Source: JAAFIP01 sp963775085 (GTDB lineage Bacteria > Pseudomonadota > Gammaproteobacteria > Burkholderiales > Burkholderiaceae_C). Taken from it: DNA of 64,000 bases. The translations under genes were made by a program, and so were the position numbers. Where the stretch lies: assembly GCA_963775085.1 (NCBI GenBank), contig CAVZHO010000002.1:620001-684000 (forward strand). Direction: 5' to 3'. Below the pieces are notes generated by a model that saw only the letters and a program-made list of their open reading frames with translations, had not been told where the DNA came from and ran no database searches. Every line of letters begins with the position of its first letter. The stretch's first letter is position 1. Of this stretch, positions 1 through 7,173 are shown one piece after another.

Positions 1-25
1 TGATGCTTTTCAATGCTTGTGACAT
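1..25 (-). CDS. 5' end of an antitoxin-like gene (partial, runs off window)
   Basis: Reading leftward from an ATG at 25-23, preceded by an AAAGGA ribosome-binding site, eight codons (MSQALKSI) are visible before the window ends. The start resembles the amino terminus of small helix-turn-helix antitoxins of the NadS/HigA kind (M-S-x-A-x-x-S-I-K). The first 57 bases of the window also resemble 1239-1295, where a similar start is found. Too little is visible to assign function. Confidence 0.3.
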
Positions 26-229
26 CGCGTGCTTCCTTTGCTAGATGATCCAAATATCATGTCTCGCGTGCCTGATGCAGTGCCTGATCAATGGGATCGC
101 AAGTAGGCTTTCGTCACAAACCTTCCCAAGGCATCCGCCCAGGGTAGATGGCTGCAAAGCAGCTGCGTTACAGTGTACTTTTGAGCACAGTTAAACTCTT
201 CTCCATCATTTACCACCACAAGGCAGCCG

Positions 230-1045
230 ATGAGCGAAAACATCAACCATCTGAATTTTCTACGCCATCTTGATTCGTCAGAGGCTTTGTTATTGGTGGG
301 CATACTGGTGGGGGGATGGTTGCTGGCTCGCATGGTGCGCCGGGTACTGCGGTATTGGGCAGAGAAATCACAGCCTCAACTTCGGCTTCACATTCTTCGC
401 GTCATTCCATTGGCGCGCCTGCTGGTGGGCGTAGCCACGGTGGTGTGGGTGGTGCGCATCATCATCGAGCCGTCGTTTCAAAATGTCTTGGCCTTGGGTG
501 CCAGCGTCAGCCTGGTGCTGGCCTTTGTGCTGAAAGATTACGCCAGCAGCCTGGTTGCGGGCCTGGTCACCATGATCGAAAATCCTTACCAACCGGGTGA
601 TTGGGTGGAGATGGATGGGGTATACGGTGAGGTCAAGCTGATTAACCTGCGCGCCGTGCACCTGATGACTGCGGCAGACAACGAAGTGATCATTCCGCAT
701 TACCAGTTGTGGGCCAAAAAAATATCGAACGCTACCAGTGGCAGCAATAGCTTGCTGTGCATTGCAGATTTTTATCTGCATCCTGACCATGATGGACAGG
801 TAGTACTGGACTGCCTTGAAAAAATCGGAGAAGCGAGCCTCTTACGCAAACCGGGCAGCAAGGTCAGCGTGTTCGCCCAAGAGAAACCATGGGCTACCCA
901 TTACAAGCTCAAGGCGTATGTGCAAGAAAGCCGCGAGCAATTCAAATTCATCACTGATTTGACGATTCGGGGCAAGCAGGCGTTGCGGGCGCAGGGCATT
1001 CAGTTCGCCCGTGCCCTGCCAGTTGCCAGTGCAGGTTCAAAATAG
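230..1045 (+). CDS. MscS-family mechanosensitive channel
   Basis: Small mechanosensitive ion channel of 271 residues, expected in the inner membrane as a tension-gated pore. Hydrophobic segments lie near residues 17-39, 60-80 and 85-116. The last runs into the typical MscS pore/beta junction with the motif YQPGDWVEMDG (120-130), followed by the soluble beta domain (VIIPHYQLWAKKISN). It is about the length of E. coli MscS (286). The start follows an AAGGCAG site. No operon partner; it stands between remnants of an antitoxin-like gene on both sides. Assignment to the family is firm, the gating stimulus is not known. Confidence 0.88.
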   Translation: MSENINHLNFLRHLDSSEALLLVGILVGGWLLARMVRRVLRYWAEKSQPQLRLHILRVIPLARLLVGVATVVWVVRIIIEPSFQNVLALGASVSLVLAFVLKDYASSLVAGLVTMIENPYQPGDWVEMDGVYGEVKLINLRAVHLMTAADNEVIIPHYQLWAKKISNATSGSNSLLCIADFYLHPDHDGQVVLDCLEKIGEASLLRKPGSKVSVFAQEKPWATHYKLKAYVQESREQFKFITDLTIRGKQALRAQGIQFARALPVASAGSK

Positions 1046-1103
1046 CCAGCAACCAAAATAAAACGAATGGGGTCTAGTCGCCAAAAATGCAAAAAAATAT
1101 TTG

Positions 1104-1135
1104 AAGCTACAAATAAAATAGCTGCTTACACTATA
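1104..1135 (+). repeat. Dispersed ATAGCTGCTTACG palindrome, copy 1
   Basis: Contains GCTACAAATAAAATAGCTGCTTAC, written here in two parts as GCTACAAATAAA and ATAGCTGCTTAC. The left arm GCTA(C/T) pairs with (A/G)TAGC. The same core recurs at 16.85, 33.6, 45.95, 47.8, 53.7, 61.9, 63.2 and 63.8 kb. Here it sits downstream of the MscS gene and overlaps the end of an antitoxin remnant. Confidence 0.6.
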
Positions 1136-1272
1136 TTTTGTTGGGCTGGTGGCCTAATAGGTAAATAAACCTTCATGCCCGTTGGTTTGTTGGTGCCGTT
1201 GGCTTTGGCATGGGCAATGGCTTGCCGCAGGCCTTGCTTGATGCTTTTGAATGCTGGTGACATGGGTTGCAT
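1126..1272 (-). pseudogene. Truncated antitoxin-like ORF
   Basis: A 48-codon frame beginning MQPMSPAFKSIKQGL, with a second ATG at 1263 that matches the usual start of NadS/HigA-type antitoxins. It carries the amino-terminal arm (AIAHAKANG) but ends at a stop within a dispersed palindrome before any helix-turn-helix could begin. Full-length members have about 100 residues. The likely reading is a gene truncated by the repeat; a short functional peptide cannot be excluded. Confidence 0.4.
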
Positions 1273-1377
1273 CTTTCGCTGGGTCAAATATAAATCAACA
1301 GCAAAAAATAGACTACGCCAGCGCCTGCAAGCCCTTGCTATCCACTAAGCTCAGCAGCTTTAAAGCAGCAGAGATAT

Positions 1378-1737
1378 TTAAGAAGCATTTGCCGTGATTC
1401 TAAAATCCACTGCCCGCGCTATAGGCTGGACTTGCCTGGCGTTGACGGGGCGCATTTCAACAAAGCCGTAATTTGCCATCGTTTTCAGCGTACGAGAAAG
1501 GTTGCTCGGCTTGCGGTGCGTTTGCTCGGCCAGCATGGCAATCGACGTGGGTTTGGTGTCCCATATGACTTTGAGCAAAGCGCGATTTTCATCGCTCAGC
1601 ACTTCTGCTAGCGAGCGCATCGACGTAAACCACACTTTGGGGTCGCTCGCTTTGGGCTTGATGTCGCCTGTGGCAATGCCCAAAATTCGGGCTCGAATCT
1701 GTTCTTGCGGCATGATGCCGACGGTAATAGCTTTCAT
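1378..1737 (-). CDS. Winged-helix transcriptional regulator (HVO_A0114/MarR-like)
   Basis: Predicted DNA-binding protein of 119 residues. The carboxy half is a winged helix: LLKVIWDTKPTSIAMLAEQ, then a recognition helix around RKPSNLSRTLKTM and a wing around YGFVEMRPV. Proteins of this kind often act as the antitoxin or regulator next to a small toxin gene. The ATG at 1737 is chosen over an upstream in-frame ATG at 1785 because AAAAGGAG stands seven bases before it. No intact partner lies upstream: the sequence breaks into a dihydrolipoamide dehydrogenase fragment at about 1800, so a partner may have been lost. Confidence 0.65.
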   Translation of the reverse strand: MKAITVGIMPQEQIRARILGIATGDIKPKASDPKVWFTSMRSLAEVLSDENRALLKVIWDTKPTSIAMLAEQTHRKPSNLSRTLKTMANYGFVEMRPVNARQVQPIARAVDFRITANAS

Positions 1738-1799
1738 ATTCAACTCCTTTTCCAGCCTTATGCAAGCGCTGTCCCAAAGGCGCATGCAAGGTCAAGCTG

Positions 1800-1986
1800 C
1801 GGCGGCATGGTAGGCACCCACGCAGGCGACATGATCGGCGAGATTGCCTTGGCCGTCGAGTTGGGTGCAGGTGCTACAGACATCAGCAAAACGATTCACT
1901 CGCATTCCGCGCTGGACGAGAGCATAGGCATGGCAGCGGAGATTGCGCATGGGTCTTGTACGGAAGTGCCGCTTGTGCGAAAGTAA
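1800..1986 (+). pseudogene. lpdA: Fragment: C-terminus of dihydrolipoamide dehydrogenase (E3)
   Basis: The frame reads GGMVGTHAGDMIGEIALAVE, continues through SKTIHSHSALDESIGMAAE, and stops after VRK. These are the last 60 or so residues of the E3 subunit of 2-oxoacid dehydrogenases. The usual HPHPTL active-site stretch reads HSHSAL here, so the catalytic His-Pro region is decayed. No upstream FAD or NAD domain is present. A more amino-terminal piece of the same protein lies at 4590-4688, downstream and in the same orientation. Clear remnant. Confidence 0.75.
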
Positions 1987-2175
1987 GTCAAGACCAAAAT
2001 CAGCGCACAAAGCTCGAACCTGAGCACCCATTACCGCGATCTCTTCGTTAACCGGGCCGTATTTCCCACACTTTCATACTCCCCACCTGTGCCATACTTG
2101 GCCGCACGCGGTTGCACTTCCTATCCTTTAAGACAATCCAAAGTCTTGATGGTGCTTCTAACCGAATCCGGATCC

Positions 2176-3051
2176 ATGTTCTCAAAAATTGCATCTATCA
2201 CGCTCCCCATCTTTACCCTGGTGCTGGTTGGTTTTTTTTACAGTCGACGCGTCAAGCCTGATCTGGGGGGAGCCAATAAACTGATTGTGGATGTCGCACT
2301 CCCCGTCCTGATCTTTATTTCGCTGTCTGCCAAGTCGTTTGACCCGATTGCTGCCCTGTCATTTACTGGGGCGTCCATCGTGTTGATTTTTCTGAGTGGA
2401 TTGATCGCTTGGCCACTGGCGAGATTTTCAGGCGCAACCCAGCAAGCATTTTTGCCCTGTGCCATGTTCACCAACGTGGGCCCGATTGGTATCCCTTTGA
2501 TTGCCCTGGCCTATGGACCAGAAGGCATGGCAACAGCGGTGGTTTTGTTGGTGATCTCCAACATTTTGCACTTCACACTGGGCGCTGGCGTGATGAGCGG
2601 CAAAGTTGACTGGCGCATGGTTTATGCCAACCCACTGGTTTGGGCCACTGTGCTGGGTGTCGCCAGTTCTCAATTACAGCTAGCGCTACCCGCGTGGGTT
2701 CAAACCTCCTGCACCATGATCGGAAGTGTGTTGGTTCCGATGATGTTGATGTCCCTTGGGGCAAGGCTTGCCAGCAGCCAAATCGCAGATGCTTGGGTGG
2801 GAGTTCAGTCAGGCATGCTGATTTTGATAGTCAGACTCGCGGCGGTCTTTTTGGCACTTTGGCTTATTCCCCTGCAAGGGCTGGAGCGCGGAGCTTTGAT
2901 TTTGTTTGCATGTTTGCCACCCGCAGTCTTCAATTTCATGCTCGCTGACAAATTTCAGGTGGAGCCCAATAAGGTGGCATCCACCGTCATCGTCGGGCAT
3001 TTGTTGAGCCTGGCGTTTCTTCCGCTTGGTATTTGGCTGGCATTCATTTAA
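2176..3051 (+). CDS. AEC-family (auxin efflux carrier) transporter
   Basis: Integral membrane carrier of 291 residues, nearly all hydrophobic, with about ten predicted membrane segments. The start MFSKIASITLPIFTLVLVGF is typical of the AEC family, which moves small carboxylates such as malate in bacteria. The ATG at 2176 was chosen because the conserved first helix begins there; in-frame ATGs at 2089 and 2149 would add a non-conserved leader, and none has a strong ribosome site. It is followed after 35 bp by a glutathione S-transferase and then a haloacid dehalogenase, so uptake or export of a (halo)carboxylate is a reasonable guess. Confidence 0.82.
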   Translation: MFSKIASITLPIFTLVLVGFFYSRRVKPDLGGANKLIVDVALPVLIFISLSAKSFDPIAALSFTGASIVLIFLSGLIAWPLARFSGATQQAFLPCAMFTNVGPIGIPLIALAYGPEGMATAVVLLVISNILHFTLGAGVMSGKVDWRMVYANPLVWATVLGVASSQLQLALPAWVQTSCTMIGSVLVPMMLMSLGARLASSQIADAWVGVQSGMLILIVRLAAVFLALWLIPLQGLERGALILFACLPPAVFNFMLADKFQVEPNKVASTVIVGHLLSLAFLPLGIWLAFI

Positions 3052-3086
3052 ACTTCTTTCCCTCCACGCACACAAAGGCATCAGTC

Positions 3087-3782
3087 ATGATCAAGTTATA
3101 TTTCCATCCTTCACCCAACCCCTTGAAGATCGCGTTGTATCTGGAAGAGACAGGTGAGCCCTATGAACTTATTGCGGTGGACACGCGTAAAGGAGAGCAA
3201 CACTCGGATGCCTTCAAGGCGATCAACCCGAATGCGAAGACGCCGGCCATGATGGACGATGACATTCGCATTTTTGACAGCAATGCCATATTGCTTTATT
3301 TAGCTGAAAAGATTGGCAAGTTTGTTCCTGCCGATACGCCCAAAAACAAAGCTGAGATGTATTCATGGTTGATGTTTGTGGCCACGGGCATTGGCCCCTA
3401 CTGTGGTCAGGCTGTTCATTTCAAACACTTCGCACCAGAACCCAAAGAGTATGCAGTCAATCGCTACGACTTTGAAGCCTGGCGTCACTGGCATCTCATC
3501 AATGACCGGTTGGCAAACCAGCCCTACATGATGGGCAATGAGTACACCATTGTGGACATGTCGGTTTGGGGCTGGGCTCGCGTCGCCCCCTTTGTTTTGG
3601 GTGCAGATGCCTGGGAAAAACTGCCGCATGTCAAACGCTTGCTCGATGAAATCAACGCACGTCCAGCAGCTCAACGCGCAGAAGCCTTGAAGACGAAGTT
3701 TGCTTTCAAAACCGAAGTGGATGAGGACGCACGAAAAAATCTTTTCCCCTCCAACGAACGCCTCAAAACCGCTGGGGTTTGA
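3087..3782 (+). CDS. Glutathione S-transferase family protein
   Basis: Cytosolic GST of 231 residues. The amino-terminal thioredoxin-like domain runs from MIKLYFHPSPNPLKIAL to the glutathione-binding SNAILLYLAEKIG (about residues 64-76); the helical carboxy domain follows. The ATG at 3087 is preferred over 3033 because the domain begins at once (IKLYFHPSPN). It follows the AEC gene and precedes a truncated second GST and a haloacid dehalogenase, a context fitting glutathione-dependent handling of an electrophilic or halogenated substrate. Substrate unknown. Confidence 0.87.
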   Translation: MIKLYFHPSPNPLKIALYLEETGEPYELIAVDTRKGEQHSDAFKAINPNAKTPAMMDDDIRIFDSNAILLYLAEKIGKFVPADTPKNKAEMYSWLMFVATGIGPYCGQAVHFKHFAPEPKEYAVNRYDFEAWRHWHLINDRLANQPYMMGNEYTIVDMSVWGWARVAPFVLGADAWEKLPHVKRLLDEINARPAAQRAEALKTKFAFKTEVDEDARKNLFPSNERLKTAGV

Positions 3783-3785
3783 CGC

Positions 3786-3875
3786 ATGATTGACTTTTAC
3801 TACTGGACTACACCGAACGGTCACAAAGTCACGATGTTCCTGGAAGAGTCTGGCAGGAATATTTCATGGCGATAA
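3786..3875 (+). pseudogene. Truncated second glutathione S-transferase (N-terminal fragment)
   Basis: Three bases after the GST stop, an ATG opens a 29-codon frame beginning MIDFYYWTTPNGHKVTMFLEE, shown here as MIDFYYWTTPNGHKV and TMFLEE. This is the amino terminus of the YfcG/Ure2-like GST family. After EESG the similarity ends and the frame stops in the start region of the next gene, whose ATG at 3866 lies inside it. A deletion appears to have fused the 5' end of a GST gene to the dehalogenase; the fragment may still couple translation of that gene. Confidence 0.6.
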
Positions 3876-4591
3876 AAGCGGTTGTTTTTGATGCCTACGG
3901 CACATTGTTTGACGTGTACTCCATCCAAGTCTTGGCTGAAGAGTTTTACCCTGGTAAAGGGGCCGACATTGCGGTGAAGTGGCGCGACAAGCAAATTGAA
4001 TACACGAGGTTGATTACGCAGTCTGATCCGCACAACCCATCCGGTAGTCAGTACTTCCGCCCGTTTTGGGAGTTAACGCGCTTGTCTTTGGAATACACGC
4101 TGGATCGACTCAAACTAGAACGTAACTCGGGGCAAGTTGAACAACTGATGCAGCAATATGCGCACCTCACGCCATTTGCAGAAAATTTGCCTGTGCTTCA
4201 AAAGATCAAAGACATGGGCCTTACGACAGCCATACTCTCGAATGGCAGTGTGGATATGCTGACTTCCGCAGTCAAGAGCGCGGGGATGGAAGCCGTTTTA
4301 GACCACATCATCTCGGTCGATCCTATACGCTTGTTCAAGACTTCTCCCGAAAGTTACGGGTTGGTCCAACAAACCATTCCGGTCAACAAAGATGAAGTGC
4401 TGTTCGTATCCAGCAATGCATGGGATGCGTTGGGCGCGACCTGGTTTGGTTTTACAACGCATTGGGTCAATCGGCAAGGTTTGCCGTCTGAAGCGCTATC
4501 TCCTCAGCCGCATTTTTCAGGTTCAGACCTCAAATCAGTTTTGGTCTCCCTAAAGTGGTCAGGTTCCTCGCCGCAGGCACTGCCGGTGTAG
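3866..4591 (+). CDS. Haloacid dehalogenase, type II (L-2-haloacid dehalogenase)
   Basis: HAD-superfamily hydrolase of 241 residues that removes halide from 2-haloalkanoic acids. The signature residues of the type II group are present: nucleophile Asp9 in FDAYGTLFDV, Ser125-Asn126 in LSNGS, Lys158 in IRLFKTSP, and the SSNAWD motif (182-187). The length agrees with the family (about 225-240). It starts inside the truncated GST frame. Its neighbours are an AEC carrier and a GST. The residues point to dehalogenase rather than phosphatase, though the natural substrate is untested. Confidence 0.85.
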   Translation: MAIKAVVFDAYGTLFDVYSIQVLAEEFYPGKGADIAVKWRDKQIEYTRLITQSDPHNPSGSQYFRPFWELTRLSLEYTLDRLKLERNSGQVEQLMQQYAHLTPFAENLPVLQKIKDMGLTTAILSNGSVDMLTSAVKSAGMEAVLDHIISVDPIRLFKTSPESYGLVQQTIPVNKDEVLFVSSNAWDALGATWFGFTTHWVNRQGLPSEALSPQPHFSGSDLKSVLVSLKWSGSSPQALPV

Positions 4592-4688
4592 CCGTGACAG
4601 GCCGTGGCTTCATCAACGTCGACATCCAGATGCGCACCAACGTGTCCCACATCTTCGCCATCGGCGACATCGTAGGCCAGCCCATGCG
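4590..4688 (+). pseudogene. lpdA: Fragment: internal part of dihydrolipoamide dehydrogenase
   Basis: The frame contains GVAVTGRGFINVDIQMRTN followed by VSHIFAIGDIVGQPM, the part of the E3 subunit that carries the second FAD-contact motif (AIGD). After QPM the similarity stops. About 100 residues would separate this piece from the carboxy-terminal piece found at 1800-1986, but the two occur in reversed order on the same strand, bracketing the AEC-GST-dehalogenase block. Confidence 0.7.
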
Positions 4689-4830
4689 CCATTTTGCGAT
4701 GCGTGGTGCGCACAGATGCAGGTGCCGCGTAAATCAGGGGATTCCACGCATATGGCAGGCTACTTGCCGATGCGATACTTTGCATTAAGGGCTTGAATGT
4801 CTCATCTGCCCAACCGCAAAGAGTACACGC

Positions 4831-5802
4831 ATGAAAAAACGCACTTTTCTCAGTTTGGCAAGCACTTGGCTTGCCCCTTGGGCCAGCAGCTTTGCGCAAC
4901 CCCGCTATCCGGAGCGCGCCATTCGCCTGGTGGTGCCGTTTGCACCCGCAGGTGACGGCGACATCATGGGCCGGGTGTGGGCTAAATTCGCCACCCCGCT
5001 CACCGGTACCACGCTGATCGTGGACAACAAGGCAGGTGCGGGCGGTGCCATTGGTGCGGCGGAAGTGGCGCGGGCCAAGGCGGATGGCTACACGCTGCTG
5101 CTGGGCACCACCACTACCCAGATCATCAACCCAGCCGCTTCGGCCAACCCGCAGTACGACCCGCTGAAAGACTTCTTGCTGGTGGGCATGGTGAGCATCA
5201 ACCCCACCTGTATCGTGGTGCATCCCAGTGTGCCTGCCAACTCGCTCAAGGAGCTGGTGGCGCTGATCAAGGCCAACCCGGGTAAATATTCGTACGGCTC
5301 GGCGGGGCAGGGGACGATTACCAACCTGACTGGGGAGCTGTTCAAGCTGCAAGCGGGCAAGCTGGACTTGCAGCACATCCCCTACAAAGGCGGCGGCCCC
5401 GCCATGCAAGACCTGATCGCGGGCCATGTGCCCATCATCACCCCCATCATGTCGTCCGCTGTACTGGCGCAGCACCGGGCCGGGCGCGCCCGCATTTTGG
5501 GTGTGAACAGCGACGCTCGGCTCAAAGCTGCGCTAGAGTTGATGACCTCGGTGGAAGCCGGGGTGCCCGACATGCGGGTGCAGGTATTCAACGCCGTGTT
5601 TGCCCCTGCGGGTACGCCCCGCGAGGTGATGGACTTGCTCAAAGCCGTCAACCTCAAAGTGAAATCTGACCCGCAATTTTTGCAAGACCTGGACAAGGCG
5701 GGGGCGGAAGCCTTTACGCACCCCGATCCTGAAAAATTCATTGTGGAAGAAGTGATGCGCTGGTCTCAGGTGATCAAGGCCACTGGGTTCAAGATGGGCT
5801 GA
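4831..5802 (+). CDS. Tripartite tricarboxylate transporter substrate-binding protein (Bug/TctC)
   Basis: Periplasmic solute receptor of 323 residues with a signal peptide ending near ASSFAQ. Family features follow: YPERAIRLVVPFAPAGDGD, the VDNKAGAGGAIGA loop, the YGSAGQGT loop and HIPYKGGGPAMQDL. Such receptors bind carboxylates and deliver them to TctA/TctB membrane partners, which are not encoded nearby. A MetE-like gene follows after 46 bp and may be co-transcribed. First of five such receptors in the window. Confidence 0.88.
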   Translation: MKKRTFLSLASTWLAPWASSFAQPRYPERAIRLVVPFAPAGDGDIMGRVWAKFATPLTGTTLIVDNKAGAGGAIGAAEVARAKADGYTLLLGTTTTQIINPAASANPQYDPLKDFLLVGMVSINPTCIVVHPSVPANSLKELVALIKANPGKYSYGSAGQGTITNLTGELFKLQAGKLDLQHIPYKGGGPAMQDLIAGHVPIITPIMSSAVLAQHRAGRARILGVNSDARLKAALELMTSVEAGVPDMRVQVFNAVFAPAGTPREVMDLLKAVNLKVKSDPQFLQDLDKAGAEAFTHPDPEKFIVEEVMRWSQVIKATGFKMG

Positions 5803-5848
5803 GCAGGCGCAGCATGTCATACTTATATTTTTGTAAAAGGCACAACCC

Positions 5849-6985
5849 ATGACCCATCACATCGCCACCAGCCATGTAGGCAGCTTGCCGCGCGGCCCGG
5901 CGCTTACGCCACTATTACTCGCACGGGATGCGGGCAAGCCGTACGATGCGGCTGAATTTGATACGGTGGTGCAAGCCGCAGTGGACAAAGCGGTGACCGA
6001 CCAAGTGGCTGCGGGTGTGACCATTGTCAGTGATGGCGAGCTGGGTAAGGTGGGTTACTCCACCTACATCATCGAGCGGCTGACGGGCTTTGGAGGTAAC
6101 AGCCCACGCAAGCCTGCGCTGGACCTTGCGCCGTTGCCCGAGCTGACAAAAAAGCTGTCGGCGATCATGGGTGCGCAGGAATTTACCCGTGCCAGCTGTA
6201 TTGCGCCGGTGACCCTGCGCACGCTGGAGCCGCTGCATGATGATATCCGGCGCTTTCGCTCGGCGTTGGATCAGCACGGCAAAGGCACCCGTGCGTTTTT
6301 GAATGCGGCCTCGCCTGGCTTGATTACCGCGTTTCAGGCCAACGCCTATTACCCTACGCATGAAGCCTATTTGGCTGATCTGGTAACTGCCATGCGGCCT
6401 GAATATGAAGCCATTGCAGCGGCAGGTTTTGAATTGCAGCTCGATTGCCCTGACCTGGCCATGTCGCGCCATACGGGCTACCAGGATATGGATGAGGCGA
6501 CTTTTCTCAAAACCATTGAGATGAATGTGGAGGCGCTCAATGCGGCCACCGCCCACATTGCACCAGAGAAAATGCGCATGCACATTTGCTGGGGCAACTA
6601 TGAGGGACCGCACGACCACGATATTCCGCTGGAGCGCATCATCCACATTATTTTGAAGGCGCGCCCGGCCACGATTCTGTTTGAGGCCGCCAACCCCAGA
6701 CACGAGCATGAATGGACGATCTGGCGGGATACAAAACTGCCGCAAGACAAGATTTTGGCCCCCGGCCTGATTGATACCTGTTCCAATTACGTAGAGCACC
6801 CGGAATTGATTGCGCAGCGGATTGAGCGCTTCACGGCGATCGTCGGCGCTGATCGAGTGATTGCGAGCACGGACTGTGGCTTTGGCACCTTTGCCGGTTA
6901 CGGGAAAATTGACCCCGCCGTCACCTGGAAAAAGCTCACCGCACTGCGCCAGGGTGCAGATATTGCGGCAAAGCGGATGGGGTAA
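5849..6985 (+). CDS. Cobalamin-independent methionine synthase II-like protein (MetE C-domain family)
   Basis: Cytosolic protein of 378 residues with the TIM-barrel fold of the MetE catalytic domain (SHVGSLPRG near the start, VSDGELGK). Likely zinc ligands are His and Cys of MHICWGNY and the Cys of STDCGFGTF. At about half the length of MetE it lacks the amino-terminal domain; this subgroup includes epoxyalkane:coenzyme M transferase relatives and uncharacterised zinc thiol methyl- or alkyltransferases. Pairing with a Bug receptor suggests a catabolic rather than biosynthetic role. The reaction cannot be read from sequence. Confidence 0.78.
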   Translation: MTHHIATSHVGSLPRGPALTPLLLARDAGKPYDAAEFDTVVQAAVDKAVTDQVAAGVTIVSDGELGKVGYSTYIIERLTGFGGNSPRKPALDLAPLPELTKKLSAIMGAQEFTRASCIAPVTLRTLEPLHDDIRRFRSALDQHGKGTRAFLNAASPGLITAFQANAYYPTHEAYLADLVTAMRPEYEAIAAAGFELQLDCPDLAMSRHTGYQDMDEATFLKTIEMNVEALNAATAHIAPEKMRMHICWGNYEGPHDHDIPLERIIHIILKARPATILFEAANPRHEHEWTIWRDTKLPQDKILAPGLIDTCSNYVEHPELIAQRIERFTAIVGADRVIASTDCGFGTFAGYGKIDPAVTWKKLTALRQGADIAAKRMG

Positions 6986-7096
6986 AGAGCCTGCGCGGGA
7001 TAAACAGGGTTCAAACCAGGAAAAATCAGCAAAATATCCCTGTAGTTCCTTTCATTTGGACATACTCAGCTATGGTAAACGTAGCGTAAATGCGCA

Positions 7097-7122
7097 ACGA
7101 CATCCACCAGACTGGATGTCGT
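7097..7122. terminator. Hairpin between convergent genes
   Basis: Arms ACGACATCCA and TGGATGTCGT enclose a six-base loop. The hairpin lies between the ends of the MetE-like gene (6985, plus) and icd (7174, minus), where a bidirectional terminator is expected. No U-rich tail follows on either strand, so it may act as an RNA 3' end stabiliser instead. Confidence 0.4.
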
Positions 7123-7173
7123 CACTGCAAAACGAGTGGCCGTGACGCTGCTGTTGGATGGCTTGCCAGTAGG

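Noticed and set aside
4504..5475. Long open frame (323 codons) on the minus strand opposite the first Bug gene
   Set aside because: It is antisense to a clear Bug protein, has a His/Gly/Arg-rich composition typical of a shadow frame in GC-rich DNA, and shows no domain.
5915..6799. Open frame (294 codons) on the minus strand opposite the MetE-like gene
   Set aside because: Antisense to a protein with clear zinc-site motifs; composition is that of a reverse-complement frame.
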